Below, piece by piece: positions 1-8,295 of a stretch of 64,000 nucleotides of DNA. Each line of letters opens with the position of its first letter. Positions within the stretch are counted from its first letter, which is position 1. Below the pieces are notes generated by a model. That model saw only the letters and a program-made list of their open reading frames with translations. It ran no database searches and was not told the DNA's origin. The DNA comes from Nocardioides daejeonensis (GTDB lineage: Bacteria > Actinomycetota > Actinomycetes > Propionibacteriales > Nocardioidaceae): NCBI RefSeq assembly GCF_003194585.1, contig NZ_QHKZ01000004.1, positions 1-64,000 of the forward strand. The letters run 5' to 3'. The position numbers were made by a program, and so were the translations under genes.

Positions 1-1
1 C

Positions 2-457
2 CGCGGCACCTCGTTCGTGGAGATCTACCAGAACTGCCCCATCTTCAACGACGGCGCCTTCGACGCCATCAAGAGCCCCGACACCAAAGCCGACGCCATC
101 ATCGCGCTGGTCCACGGTGAGCCGATCACCTTCGGCGCCCGCGACGAAGCCACCGGCCTCGGCACCAACGCCCTGATCCGCAACGCGCGCGGCGGCATCG
201 AAGTGGTCTCGACAAGCTCGACCTCCGAAGCCGAGATCCTGACCCACGACGCCCACAACCCCGACCCCTCCACCGCCTTCGCCATCTCCCGGCTCACCGA
301 CGCCGGCTACCTCAACCAAACCCCCATCGGCATCTTCCGCGACGTCACCCGCCCCGCCTACGACGACCAGGCACGCGCACAAGTCGCTCAGGCGAGGGCA
401 GCGGGTGCGGGCGACCTGCAACGTCTCCTGGACAACGGCGACACCTGGACGGTCTGA
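2..457 (+). CDS. korB: 2-oxoacid:ferredoxin oxidoreductase beta subunit, C-terminal part
   Basis: The reading frame is open from the first bases of the window, so only about the last 150 residues are present. The segment FVEIYQNCPIFNDGAF and the following ...HGEPITFGA... match the C-terminal part of the TPP-binding beta subunit of 2-oxoglutarate/2-oxoacid:ferredoxin oxidoreductases. These enzymes oxidatively decarboxylate 2-oxoacids to acyl-CoA and pass electrons to ferredoxin. The TPP and Fe-S binding parts would lie upstream, outside the window, probably after a korA gene. A hairpin-less gap of 70 bp follows before the stress protein gene. Family call is confident; the exact 2-oxoacid is inferred from similarity to KorB. 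Confidence 0.88.
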   Translation, partial: RGTSFVEIYQNCPIFNDGAFDAIKSPDTKADAIIALVHGEPITFGARDEATGLGTNALIRNARGGIEVVSTSSTSEAEILTHDAHNPDPSTAFAISRLTDAGYLNQTPIGIFRDVTRPAYDDQARAQVAQARAAGAGDLQRLLDNGDTWTV

Positions 458-527
458 CCACCGTCCTCGGGAAGCAAAGAACTCGACAGCACGGGCACAG
501 TGCCCTCGGAACTGAAGGTGGAGATCC

Positions 528-956
528 ATGAGCGAAGTGATCATTGTCGGAGTGGACGGCAACGAGCGCGCCGAGCGCGCGGCTGACCGGGCGGCCCAGC
601 TCGCCCGGGCAACGGATGCCGCCCTGCACGTCGTGTGTGCCTACGTGCGTGAGCAGACCGCACAGATCACGGTGGGCGATGGCACGCATTCGGTGTCGGT
701 CGCCGAAGAGAGTGCGGATATCGCGTCGCGCACCGCTGCACGCCTTGCCGAGGTTGTGCCGACCGTGACCAGCGCCGCGGTCCACGGCCGCCCGGCCGAT
801 GCGCTGCTCGAGGAGGCCGAGAGACTCGACGCCTCCTTGATCGTGGTCGGCAACAAGCGCCTGCACAGCATCGCGCGCGTGCTCGGCAGCGTACCGGCCG
901 CGGTCGCGCACCATGCGGCCTGCGACGTCTACATCGTCAACACCAACGAGAGCTGA
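528..956 (+). CDS. Universal stress protein (UspA family), single domain
   Basis: 142 residues, one Usp domain. It opens with the typical beta strand EVIIVGVDGN and ends with the VVGNKR...VLGSVPAAVAHHA segment that corresponds to the ATP-binding G-2X-G-9X-G(S/T) motif. Here the second glycine is an arginine and the spacing is one residue short, so nucleotide binding may be weak. The start is an ATG a few bases after the purine-rich GGTGGAG. Cytoplasmic stress or energy-status protein; no partner can be read from the neighbours, which are an oxidoreductase upstream and a convergent catabolic operon downstream. Confidence 0.88.
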   Translation: MSEVIIVGVDGNERAERAADRAAQLARATDAALHVVCAYVREQTAQITVGDGTHSVSVAEESADIASRTAARLAEVVPTVTSAAVHGRPADALLEEAERLDASLIVVGNKRLHSIARVLGSVPAAVAHHAACDVYIVNTNES

Positions 957-977
957 CGCGACACGGCTCCCGCGCGC

Positions 978-2141
978 TCAGACCAGGTTGTCCTCGACGG
1001 GGATGCCGAAGGAACCCTTGCCGTAGAGCGCGAGGGTGCGCTCGATGTCGTTGGCGACGTGCACCGAGCCTGCGTGCGCATCACGCCACGCCCGGCCGAT
1101 CGGATTGTCCGAACGCAGCGAGTTGCCGCCCGCGGTCTTGAACAGCATGTCGATCGCCGTCAGCGCCCGCTCCGTGCCGCGGACCTGGTCGCGGCGTGCC
1201 CGCAGCCGCAGCTCCATGGGGATCTCGCGGCCAGCCTCGGCTGCGGCGTGCAACTCGTTGATGTTGCGGTCCATCTGCAGGACCGAGGCGTCGATCTCGG
1301 AGGCGGCCCGGGCGAGGGCGACATGGGCGAACGGGTCCTCCACGAAGCGCCCCCCACCCAAGCTGAGCCGGTGCCGGTCGATCATCGTGGCGACGTAGTC
1401 GTCCAGGCATCCCTGCACGGCGCCGAGGATCGGTGCGGTGACGGTGCTGGTGAAGACCGCACCGAAGGGCATCCGATAGAGCGGACCGGTGTTGACCTGC
1501 TGGCCCGGGCCCCGCAGCTGCGAGTGCTCGAAGTTCCGCAGCACCCGGTAGGAGGGCAGGAAGGCGTCGCGCACGATGAGGTCGTTGCTGCCGGTGCCGC
1601 GCAGCCCGATCGTGTCCCACACGTCGACGATCTCCGCCTCGGTGCGGCGCACCACGGTGGTGATGAAGTCCACCGGGCTCCCGGTCGGCCCCGTGACCAG
1701 TGCACCCAGCAGCAACCACGACGCATGGTCGCACCCGGAGGAGAAGCTCCAGCGGCCACTCAGCCGATAGCCACCGTCGACCTCGGTCAGTCGGCCCACC
1801 GGCGCGTAGGAGGAGGCGAGCAGCGCGTCCGGGTCGTCGCCCCAGACGTCTTCCTGTGCCGCCTCCGGGAAGAGCGCCAGCTGCCACGGGTGCACACCCA
1901 TCACCGAGGCCACCCACCCGGTGGAGCCGCAGGCACCGGAGATCGCCCGCACCACTTCGTAGAAGGCCGTCGGGTGCTCCTCGAGACCGCCGTACCGGTG
2001 CGGCTGCAGCATCCGGAAGACCCCCGCGTCGCGCAGCTCCGCGATGCTCTCCTCGGGGATGCGGCGCGCATCCTCCGTCGCTGCGGCCCGCTCCCGGAAG
2101 CCCGGCAGTAGCGTCCGCACCTCTGCCAGCACGTCGTTCAT
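978..2141 (-). CDS. HsaA-like flavin-dependent monooxygenase (acyl-CoA dehydrogenase fold), copy 2
   Basis: 387 residues, group D flavin monooxygenase / acyl-CoA dehydrogenase-fold protein related to HsaA and p-hydroxyphenylacetate hydroxylase oxygenases. Family blocks seen are FRMLQPHRYGG, STGWVASVMGVHPW, RWSFSSGCDHASW and GLRGTGSND, plus the C-terminal GGNSLR..NPIGRAWRDAH. Such enzymes hydroxylate phenolic rings with reduced flavin supplied by a separate reductase (the HsaB-like protein at 5378-5935). The ATG at 2141 was chosen because family similarity begins there; the open frame extends upstream without similarity. It is the last gene of a minus-strand run after the extradiol dioxygenase and is clearly paralogous to the copy at 3162-4346. 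Substrate unknown. Confidence 0.85.
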   Translation of the reverse strand: MNDVLAEVRTLLPGFRERAAATEDARRIPEESIAELRDAGVFRMLQPHRYGGLEEHPTAFYEVVRAISGACGSTGWVASVMGVHPWQLALFPEAAQEDVWGDDPDALLASSYAPVGRLTEVDGGYRLSGRWSFSSGCDHASWLLLGALVTGPTGSPVDFITTVVRRTEAEIVDVWDTIGLRGTGSNDLIVRDAFLPSYRVLRNFEHSQLRGPGQQVNTGPLYRMPFGAVFTSTVTAPILGAVQGCLDDYVATMIDRHRLSLGGGRFVEDPFAHVALARAASEIDASVLQMDRNINELHAAAEAGREIPMELRLRARRDQVRGTERALTAIDMLFKTAGGNSLRSDNPIGRAWRDAHAGSVHVANDIERTLALYGKGSFGIPVEDNLV

Positions 2142-2214
2142 GACCACAGCATCCGCCAGTTGCGCGTGCCGGCGGGCGCCGGCTTCGGTGGGCGGGACCC
2201 GGCGTACCCGTGCC

Positions 2215-3132
2215 TCACGACACCGTGAAGGCGGCCAGGGGCTCGGAGCCGGACCAGTCGTGGCCCCAGTAGGAGTCGGCAGTGATCTCCTCGGCCGTGT
2301 AGTAGGTCTCGTCGACGAGCATGCCTTCGCAGCCGTACTCGATGTCCCATCCACCCGGCGCGCGGACATAGAAGGAGACCATCTTGTCGTTGGTGTGCCG
2401 GCCCAGGGTCGAGGAGAGCGAGAAGCCGGCCTTGTTCACCTTGTCGAGTGCGCGCCCGACCGCGTCGAGCGAGTCGACCTCGACCATCAGGTGCACCAGC
2501 CCGGGCTCCTCACCGTGCGGTGCGGGGCAGATCGCCAGGCTGTGGTGCCGCTGGTTCACCCCCATGAAGCGCACCCGTCGTACGGGCGGTGGCGAGTCGA
2601 TGCCGCCCAGGCGGATCGCGCCTCGGGGCAGGAAGCCGAGCACCTCGGTGTAGAACTCGACGGTGGCCTCGGGTGCGGTCGTCGGCAGCACCACGTGCCC
2701 CATCCCCTGCTCGCCCGTCACGAAGGTCTGGCCATGGCCGGTGAGCACCGGGCTGTGGTCGAGCACGGGTCCGAAGAAGACCTCGAGCGGCGTGCCGGCC
2801 GGGTCCTCGAAGGCGACCCCTGCCTCGATCCGGCGTTCGTCGCACTCGTCCTGGTCGAAGATCCGCACGGAGCGGCCCGATGCCTCGACCGCCCGGCCCA
2901 CGGCGGCCAGCGCGAACTGGTCGCGTACCTCCCAGCCGACCGCCAGCACCTTGTCGACCGTGCCGGGCAGCACGACCAGGCGGGCGCTCCGCTCGTCCAT
3001 CCGCAGGTAGAGACCCTCCGCGTTGGCGCCCGGCACCTCCTGCATGGCCAGGCAGTCGACCGTCAGCTCCCGCCAACGGGGGACGTCGGTGGTCTGCACC
3101 TTGAGGTAGCCGAGGCCTCGGATCTGCGTCAT
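2215..3132 (-). CDS. Extradiol ring-cleavage dioxygenase (BphC/HsaC type, VOC superfamily)
   Basis: 305 residues with two vicinal-oxygen-chelate modules, the usual length for type I extradiol dioxygenases. The Fe(II) ligands are recognisable in the C-terminal half as H146 (GMGHVV), H214 (GLVHLMVE) and E265 (DIEYG). H197 in the NQRHHSLA segment corresponds to the second-sphere catalytic histidine. It cleaves a catechol next to the hydroxyls (meta cleavage); HsaC does this on the 3,4-DHSA ring in steroid breakdown. It lies between the two HsaA-like oxygenases, in the same direction as the meta-cleavage hydrolase, which gives a complete hydroxylation, cleavage and hydrolysis series. ATG at 3132 begins at the typical family N-terminus. 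Confidence 0.9.
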   Translation of the reverse strand: MTQIRGLGYLKVQTTDVPRWRELTVDCLAMQEVPGANAEGLYLRMDERSARLVVLPGTVDKVLAVGWEVRDQFALAAVGRAVEASGRSVRIFDQDECDERRIEAGVAFEDPAGTPLEVFFGPVLDHSPVLTGHGQTFVTGEQGMGHVVLPTTAPEATVEFYTEVLGFLPRGAIRLGGIDSPPPVRRVRFMGVNQRHHSLAICPAPHGEEPGLVHLMVEVDSLDAVGRALDKVNKAGFSLSSTLGRHTNDKMVSFYVRAPGGWDIEYGCEGMLVDETYYTAEEITADSYWGHDWSGSEPLAAFTVS

Positions 3133-3161
3133 CGTGTCGTCCTTCCAATCTCTTCCGTGGG

Positions 3162-4346
3162 TCAGATCATCGAGAGCATCGGGCCAGGCGGCGGCGTCAC
3201 ACCGAGCTCGGTGAGCGCGGTGGCGTGGAAGACCGACCCGGTCACGTGGACGGCATGGGCCAGTCCCATGTGGCCGTCGCGCCAGAACCGCTGGATCGGG
3301 TTGTCCATCCGCAGGCCGTTGCCGCCGGAGCGGGCCACGATCTCGTCCATGGCACGGACCGCGCGCCACGCCGCAGCCACCTGGGTACGCCGCGACGCGG
3401 CACGCTGGGCGATGGTCGCCTCCTCCCCGCGTTCAGCCATCGCGTGGAACCTCCGGACGTTGTCGAGCAACGCGACCCGCGACGCCTTGATCTCCTCCGC
3501 GGCGGCGCTGATCGCGTAGAGGACGTAGGGATCGTCCTTCACCGCGGTCCCGGTGATCTGCACCCGGGTCTTCTGGTAGGCCAGGTGCGCGGCCAGGGCA
3601 CCCTCGGCGATACCGATCACCGCGGAGGTGATGCCGAGGGGGAAGGCCGTGGTGAACGGCACGTGGAAGATCGGGTTGGTGTGACCGGACTCGCGCGGCT
3701 GCGAGCCGTCGAGGAACTTGCTGAACGGCACCACCCGGTAGGACGGCACGAAGGCGTCCTTGATGACGATGTCCTTGGAGCCGGTGCCGCGGAGACCGAC
3801 GACGTCCCAGGAGTCCTCGACGATCGTGTAGTCGCTGCGCGGCAGGATCACGTGCTGGCTCTGCGGCGGCATCTGGGGCTTGCCCTCCTCGTCGCCGAGG
3901 AAGGCGCCGAGGAAGATCCAGTCGCAGTGGTCGGTGCCCGAGGAGAACTGCCAGTGGCCGTTGAAGAGGTAGCCACCGTCGACAGGCCGCAGCACCCCCA
4001 TCGGGGCGTAGGGGGAGGCGATCCAGGTATCCGGGTCCTCGCCCCACACCTCCTCCTGGACACGCGGGTCGCACATCGACATCTCCCACGGGTGCACCCC
4101 GACGATGCCCGCCACCCAGCCGGTGGAGCCGTCCAGGGAGGCCAGTCGCATGACCGCCTCGGCGAACTCGGCAGGGTGCGCCTCCATGCCGCCGTACTTC
4201 GTGGACTGCAGCATCCGGATCACCCCGGTCTCGCGCAGCAACTCCGCGGTCCGGTCGGTGAGCCGCCCGAGCGCCTCGTTCTCCGGGCCCAGCGCGGCGA
4301 GCTCGTCGGCACGCTCCTCGATCGCCTGCATCACGGGGTGCGTCAT
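3162..4346 (-). CDS. HsaA-like flavin-dependent monooxygenase (oxygenase component), copy 1
   Basis: 394 residues with the acyl-CoA dehydrogenase fold of HsaA (3-hydroxy-9,10-seconandrostatrienedione 4-hydroxylase oxygenase). Landmarks are IRMLQSTKYGG, GSTGWVAGIVGVHPW, HWQFSSGTDHCDW, DVVGLRGTGSKD and the end ARSGGNGLRMDNPIQRFWRD. It should use FADH2 or FMNH2 from the flavin reductase to add a hydroxyl to a phenol, making the catechol for the dioxygenase. Its start ATG overlaps the stop of the hydrolase gene by 4 bp (ATGA, 4343-4346), implying translational coupling. It is closer to bona fide HsaA than the second copy; the steroid substrate is inferred from family only. Confidence 0.88.
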   Translation of the reverse strand: MTHPVMQAIEERADELAALGPENEALGRLTDRTAELLRETGVIRMLQSTKYGGMEAHPAEFAEAVMRLASLDGSTGWVAGIVGVHPWEMSMCDPRVQEEVWGEDPDTWIASPYAPMGVLRPVDGGYLFNGHWQFSSGTDHCDWIFLGAFLGDEEGKPQMPPQSQHVILPRSDYTIVEDSWDVVGLRGTGSKDIVIKDAFVPSYRVVPFSKFLDGSQPRESGHTNPIFHVPFTTAFPLGITSAVIGIAEGALAAHLAYQKTRVQITGTAVKDDPYVLYAISAAAEEIKASRVALLDNVRRFHAMAERGEEATIAQRAASRRTQVAAAWRAVRAMDEIVARSGGNGLRMDNPIQRFWRDGHMGLAHAVHVTGSVFHATALTELGVTPPPGPMLSMI

Positions 4347-5227
4347 CGTGCACCGCCCTTCCCGGTGAGGAAGGCAAGGACGGTGGCCTCCCATGCGTGC
4401 TTCGCCTCGATCATCGTCCAGTGACCGCAGTTGGGGAAGATGTGCACCTGCACGTCCGGGACGGCGCGCATCGGCAGCAGCACCATGTCGACCGGGCTCA
4501 CTCGGTCGTCGCGTCCCCAGGTGATCAGGGTCGGAGCCGTGATCTTGTGCAACATGGCCCAGTAGGGCGGCTCGCCCGATGCCTCGGCCGCCTTGGCCGC
4601 GGCTTGGAGGACGCCCCTGCCGTACATCCGCCGGGCGGAGGCAAGTGCCTCCGGATCGACCGCCAGCTCCCACCGCTCCGCGATGAGCTCCTCGGTCACC
4701 AGCGACTGGTCGAAGACCATCGAGCGCAGCCAGGCGACCAGCCGCTCCCGGCTCGGATCCTCGACGAAGTCGGTGAGCAGGTTGATCCCCTCGCCCGGCG
4801 ACGGGCTGAAGATGTTGCGGCCCATCCCACCGATCGTGACCAGCTGCTCCACGCGGTCCGGCTGAGCGATCGCGAACCGGGTGGCGACGACGCCGCCCAT
4901 CGAGTTGCCCAGCAGCCGCGCTCGCTCGATCCCGAGACCGTCGAGGAAGTCGGACACCGCCGGCAGGGCCGCCGCCATCGGGTGCAGGTCGGTGTCGTCG
5001 CTGATCCCGAAGCCCGGGAACTCCAGGGCCAGGCAGCGGAAACGCTCGGCGAAGAGAGGCAGGTTGCCCCGGAAGTTGCGCCATGCGGAGACGCCCGGCC
5101 CCGACCCGTGCAGCATGACCAGCGGCGGGGCATCAGGATCGCCCACGTCGTGGTAGCGGAGCACCCCGCGCTCCGTGGTGAGCTCATGTCGGTGAGAGGT
5201 CTCTGTCAGCTGGGTCACATCGCGCAC
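4343..5227 (-). CDS. Meta-cleavage product hydrolase (HsaD/BphD-like alpha/beta hydrolase)
   Basis: About 294 residues. The catalytic triad is visible: nucleophile S109 in GNSMGG, the acid in WGRDDRVSP near residue 240, and H269 in PNCGHWTM. The oxyanion-hole region HGSGPGVSAWRNF is typical of carbon-carbon hydrolases of meta-cleavage products. It would hydrolyse the dienoate made by the neighbouring extradiol dioxygenase. The start is uncertain: GTG at 5227 is given, GTG at 5218 is an alternative, and neither has a clear ribosome site. The palindromic operator at 5261-5273 lies just upstream, consistent with this being the first gene of the hsa-like operon. Confidence 0.88.
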   Translation of the reverse strand: MRDVTQLTETSHRHELTTERGVLRYHDVGDPDAPPLVMLHGSGPGVSAWRNFRGNLPLFAERFRCLALEFPGFGISDDTDLHPMAAALPAVSDFLDGLGIERARLLGNSMGGVVATRFAIAQPDRVEQLVTIGGMGRNIFSPSPGEGINLLTDFVEDPSRERLVAWLRSMVFDQSLVTEELIAERWELAVDPEALASARRMYGRGVLQAAAKAAEASGEPPYWAMLHKITAPTLITWGRDDRVSPVDMVLLPMRAVPDVQVHIFPNCGHWTMIEAKHAWEATVLAFLTGKGGAR

Positions 5228-5260
5228 GCTAGGGGCGGCGTACGTCGCACAGATACCGCT

Positions 5261-5273
5261 CCCGGTCACTGGG
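5261..5273. promoter_or_regulatory. 13-bp palindromic operator between divergent hsaD-like and hsaB-like genes
   Basis: CCCGGTCACTGGG, whose reverse complement is CCCAGTGACCGGG. The same 13-mer occurs at 12819-12831 before the ABC-transporter operon, and looser versions at 16115 and 17107. It fits the symmetric pattern CCCRGTSACYGGG. It lies 34 bp before the proposed hydrolase start and about 105 bp before the flavin reductase. Best candidate regulator is the IclR protein at 16133-17029. Confidence 0.7.
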
Positions 5274-5377
5274 AGGGAACACCCTCACAGCCGGGCCGGG
5301 AAGTCCAGCGCACGTTCTCCCGCCCGCTGAGCGGGATGCGCCCCGGCGACACGGGGGCCGACCGATTGGGTGGGGCC

Positions 5378-5935
5378 ATGACAGTGCCGACCCCTGCCGA
5401 GATGCGTGCTGCCATGGGGCGCTTCGCCTCGGGAGTGACCGTGGTGACCGGGGTCGGAGCCGAAGGCCCGGTCGGCTTCGCGTGTCAGTCCTTCGCGTCC
5501 CTCTCGCTGGATCCACCCCTGGTGCTCTTCTGCGCCGACCATCGGGGCCGGAGCTGGCCCCTGATCCGCGACGCCGGACGCTTCTGCGTCAACGTGCTCG
5601 CCGAGCACCAGACGGATCTGTGCGACCGCTTCGGATCCAGCCGCGGGGCCCGCTTCGACGGTCTCGACTGGTCGCCCTCCCCCTGGGGTACGCCGTCACT
5701 GGCGGGCGTGCTGCTGCGGGTGCATGCCGACGTCGAGGCCGTGCATGCGGCCGGCGACCACGACGTGGTGATCGGGCGGGTGCTCGGCCTCGACACCGCC
5801 GACTTCGGCCGACCGATGGTCTTCTATCGCGGTGCCTTCGGGGTGGACTTCGACAGTCACCCGGCCTCACTCGCCACCGTCAGCGCGATGCCGTCCTCCC
5901 TGTTGCGCTGGGGGGACGGCATCCGCTGGGGCTGA
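5378..5935 (+). CDS. HsaB-like flavin reductase component
   Basis: 185 residues of the flavin reductase (DIM6/NTAB) family. Typical blocks are MGRFASGVTVVT, FACQSFASLSLDPPLVLFC, FCVNVLAEHQ and HDVVIGRVL. It supplies reduced flavin from NAD(P)H to two-component oxygenases, here the two HsaA-like proteins. It is transcribed divergently from the hydrolase/oxygenase operon across a 150-bp gap with the shared palindrome, and converges on the SDR gene with 8 bp between the ends. ATG at 5378 is the start where similarity begins; the frame is open far upstream but without family similarity. Confidence 0.9.
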   Translation: MTVPTPAEMRAAMGRFASGVTVVTGVGAEGPVGFACQSFASLSLDPPLVLFCADHRGRSWPLIRDAGRFCVNVLAEHQTDLCDRFGSSRGARFDGLDWSPSPWGTPSLAGVLLRVHADVEAVHAAGDHDVVIGRVLGLDTADFGRPMVFYRGAFGVDFDSHPASLATVSAMPSSLLRWGDGIRWG

Positions 5936-5943
5936 GCCGGAGA

Positions 5944-6774
5944 TCAGGCCGGCGGCAGGGGCGGGAAGATCGGCCCGCCGCCGAACATCAACCGCGGGGA
6001 GACCGGGCTGCCACCGTCCGGTTCCGTGACGCCGTAGGCCTGGGCCGCCTCGGCGGTGATGAAGACCTCGCCGGTGTGACTGTGCAGGTCGGGGTCGGCG
6101 GCGATCGCGGCGAGCACCCGGCCCTGGAGCTCCGGGGTCTCGGCATCGGTCACCGGGACGCCCGCAATGTTGTCGACGCCGCTGGCGAGCAGCTGCTTGG
6201 TGCGCACCAGTCCGGGCCACAGCGACAGCACCGTGACGCCGTACTGCCGGAGCTCCAGCGCGGCATCATGCGTCATCTTGTCGAGGCCGGCCTTCGAGAT
6301 GCCGTAGAGCGTCGAGTGCAGGTAGGCGCGGGTGCCGACCGAGGAGATGTTGACGATCAGGCCGCTGCCCTGGTCGATCATCAGGGGTGCGGCGGTGTGG
6401 GTGGCCACGTAGTGCGCACGCAGCCCGACCGAGATGAGGGTGTCCCAGTCCGAGAGCGGGCGCTCCCAGAGCCGCTCCGGTTTCACGTGGTTCATCCCCG
6501 GGCCGGCCCAGGCGTTGTTGACCAGCAGGTCGAGCCGTCCGGCGCTGCCGTGCACCTCGGCGACCAGACGCTGTACGTCGCCGTCGTCGGTGTGCTCGCA
6601 CCCGTGCGCGACGCCGTGGCCGCCGGCGGCGCCGACCCGGTCCACGGTCTCCTGGAGACGCTCGGGGTCGCGCCCGGAGACATGCACGGTCCATCCGGCC
6701 TCGCCGAGGCCGACGGCGATGCCTTGGCCGACCCCCTTGCTGCCGCCGGTAACCAGCGCGACCTTCGCCGTCAC
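5944..6774 (-). CDS. Short-chain dehydrogenase/reductase (SDR)
   Basis: 276 residues, classical SDR. The N-terminal nucleotide-binding motif is TGGSKGVGQG, the structural motif is NNAWAG, and the active site is Ser in NISS followed by YGISK. It oxidises or reduces an alcohol/ketone with NAD(P)(H); substrate unknown, likely an intermediate of the aromatic pathway. The GTG start at 6774 overlaps the stop of the SnoaL-like gene by 4 bp (GTGA), so the two are coupled. The C-terminus has a proline/glycine-rich tail beyond the fold. Family certain, role inferred from context. Confidence 0.88.
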   Translation of the reverse strand: MTAKVALVTGGSKGVGQGIAVGLGEAGWTVHVSGRDPERLQETVDRVGAAGGHGVAHGCEHTDDGDVQRLVAEVHGSAGRLDLLVNNAWAGPGMNHVKPERLWERPLSDWDTLISVGLRAHYVATHTAAPLMIDQGSGLIVNISSVGTRAYLHSTLYGISKAGLDKMTHDAALELRQYGVTVLSLWPGLVRTKQLLASGVDNIAGVPVTDAETPELQGRVLAAIAADPDLHSHTGEVFITAEAAQAYGVTEPDGGSPVSPRLMFGGGPIFPPLPPA

Positions 6775-7262
6775 GAGTAGGACTCCGTGATCTGCACGCC
6801 CTCGGGCAGCGGCGTCACGATCGTCCACAGCACCGTGACCTCGCAGCGCGCGATCCGCCACTCGCCGTCCTCGACGACGTAGCGGTCGGCGTACTCGATC
6901 GCGCTCACCCGCTCGACTCCGGCCTCGAGGTCGACCTGGCGGAAGCGCAAGGTCCAGGCACCGGTGGCCTCGGTCTCGCCGACCAGCTCGATCACCGGGT
7001 GCATGGCGTGATGCATGTCGAGGATGACGATCTTGTCGTCGACCCGCTTGAGTGCGAGGTGGGCGAAGACTCCGGCTATCCCGTCGGCGTCCTCGAACTT
7101 GCCGATCCGCGGACCGTAGTCGACGACGGCGCCCCGCGCGATGAAGCAGTTGCGGAACTCCTCCGGGCGTTTGGCGTCGCACGCCCTCAGGTACCGGTAC
7201 TTCAGCGCCTTGATCTGCTCGACCGCTTCGAGTCGGGCCAGCCGCTCTTCCACTGTGGTCAC
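6771..7262 (-). CDS. SnoaL-like/NTF2-fold protein (nuclear transport factor 2-like)
   Basis: 163 residues. The opening VEERLARLEAVEQIKALKYRYLRACD and the later DMHHAMHPVIEL and YADRYVVEDGEWRIA fit the SnoaL_4/NTF2-like fold shared by hydratases, isomerases and ring-hydroxylating dioxygenase small subunits. The GTG start at 7262 follows a good ribosome site (AAGGAAGG). It could act as a hydratase or isomerase on a steroid or aromatic intermediate, but the sequence alone does not decide. Coupled to the SDR gene and 49 bp after the last ABC gene, so probably part of the transporter transcript. Confidence 0.75.
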   Translation of the reverse strand: MTTVEERLARLEAVEQIKALKYRYLRACDAKRPEEFRNCFIARGAVVDYGPRIGKFEDADGIAGVFAHLALKRVDDKIVILDMHHAMHPVIELVGETEATGAWTLRFRQVDLEAGVERVSAIEYADRYVVEDGEWRIARCEVTVLWTIVTPLPEGVQITESYS

Positions 7263-7311
7263 GACGGACCTTCCTTTCGCTCTTCTTCTCGGGACGTCAC
7301 AGATCGTGACC

Positions 7312-8295
7312 TCAGGGTAGGGACGGTTGCAGCGCCGGGTCGGCCTCGACGAGGTGGCAGGCAACCGAGGAGTCGGGGCGAGGACGACGGTCGGCGGGCG
7401 CCTCCTCGTGACAGCGCGCAATGGCGTCGGGGCAACGGGAGCTGAAGACGCAACCCGTCGGCGGGTTCATCGGGTCCGGCAGCTCACCCGTCAGCCGGAC
7501 CCGTTGCCGGGAGCGCTGCACCACAGGATCGGCGACCGGCGCGGCGGAGAGCAGCGCCCGGGTGTAGGGATGCTGAGGCGCATCGAAGAGCACGTCGGCG
7601 GGACCCTGCTCCACGAGGGTGCCGAGGTACATCACGGCCACCCGGTCTGCGATCTGGCGGACCACCGCGAGGTCGTGGGTGATGAAGAGGCAGGCGACGC
7701 CGAGCTCCGCGATGAGCTCCTGCAGCAGTGCCAGCACCTGGTTCTGGCTCGAGACGTCGAGTGCGCTCACCGCCTCGTCGGCGACCACCAGCTTGGGGCG
7801 CAGCACGAGCGCCCGCGCGATCGCGATGCGCTGCCGCTGCCCGCCGGAGAACTCGTGCGGGTAGCGGTCCGCGTGCTCGGCCCGCAGCCCCACCATCTCC
7901 AGCATCTCCACGGCCGTACGCCGCCGCTCGGCCCGGCCCTGAGCGGTGTGCACGATCAACGGCTCACCGATGAGCTCAGCCACCGACATCGACGGGTCGA
8001 GCGAGGAGTACGGGTCCTGGAAGACCATCTGGATGTCGCGACGGGCCCGGCGCAGCGCCTTGCCGCGCAGGCCGACGAGGTCGGTGCCGTCGAGCAGCAC
8101 CGAGCCGCGCTCGGGCCGGATCAGCTGGGTGATGCCGCGCACCGCGCTCGACTTGCCCGAGCCGGACTCACCGACGAGCGCGACCACCTCACCGGGTGCC
8201 ACGTCGAGATCCATGCCGCGCACCGCCGGCAGGGAGCGTCGTCCGATCCGGTGGGAGACGTGCAGGTCGCGCACCTGCAGCAGCGGGCCACTCAT
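7312..8295 (-). CDS. ABC transporter ATP-binding protein, OppF/DppF type
   Basis: 327 residues. Walker A GESGSGKS, signature FSGGQRQR and Walker B LVVADEAVSALD are present, with the oligopeptide-transporter C-terminal domain containing CVFSSRCPDA..RC, a conserved cysteine motif of the OppD/F group. It energises uptake together with the ATPase at 8292-9293 and the two permeases. Start overlaps the previous gene by ATGA (8292-8295). In aromatic or steroid clusters such Dpp/Opp systems often carry non-peptide substrates; here the flanking catabolic genes suggest import of the pathway substrate, which is an inference. Confidence 0.92.
   Translation of the reverse strand: MSGPLLQVRDLHVSHRIGRRSLPAVRGMDLDVAPGEVVALVGESGSGKSSAVRGITQLIRPERGSVLLDGTDLVGLRGKALRRARRDIQMVFQDPYSSLDPSMSVAELIGEPLIVHTAQGRAERRRTAVEMLEMVGLRAEHADRYPHEFSGGQRQRIAIARALVLRPKLVVADEAVSALDVSSQNQVLALLQELIAELGVACLFITHDLAVVRQIADRVAVMYLGTLVEQGPADVLFDAPQHPYTRALLSAAPVADPVVQRSRQRVRLTGELPDPMNPPTGCVFSSRCPDAIARCHEEAPADRRPRPDSSVACHLVEADPALQPSLP

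Noticed and set aside
3162..5084. A 640-codon minus-strand frame that could be read as one fused protein
   Set aside because: Only the last 394 codons (from 4346) match HsaA; the upstream part is antisense-like Arg-rich text overlapping the real hydrolase gene.
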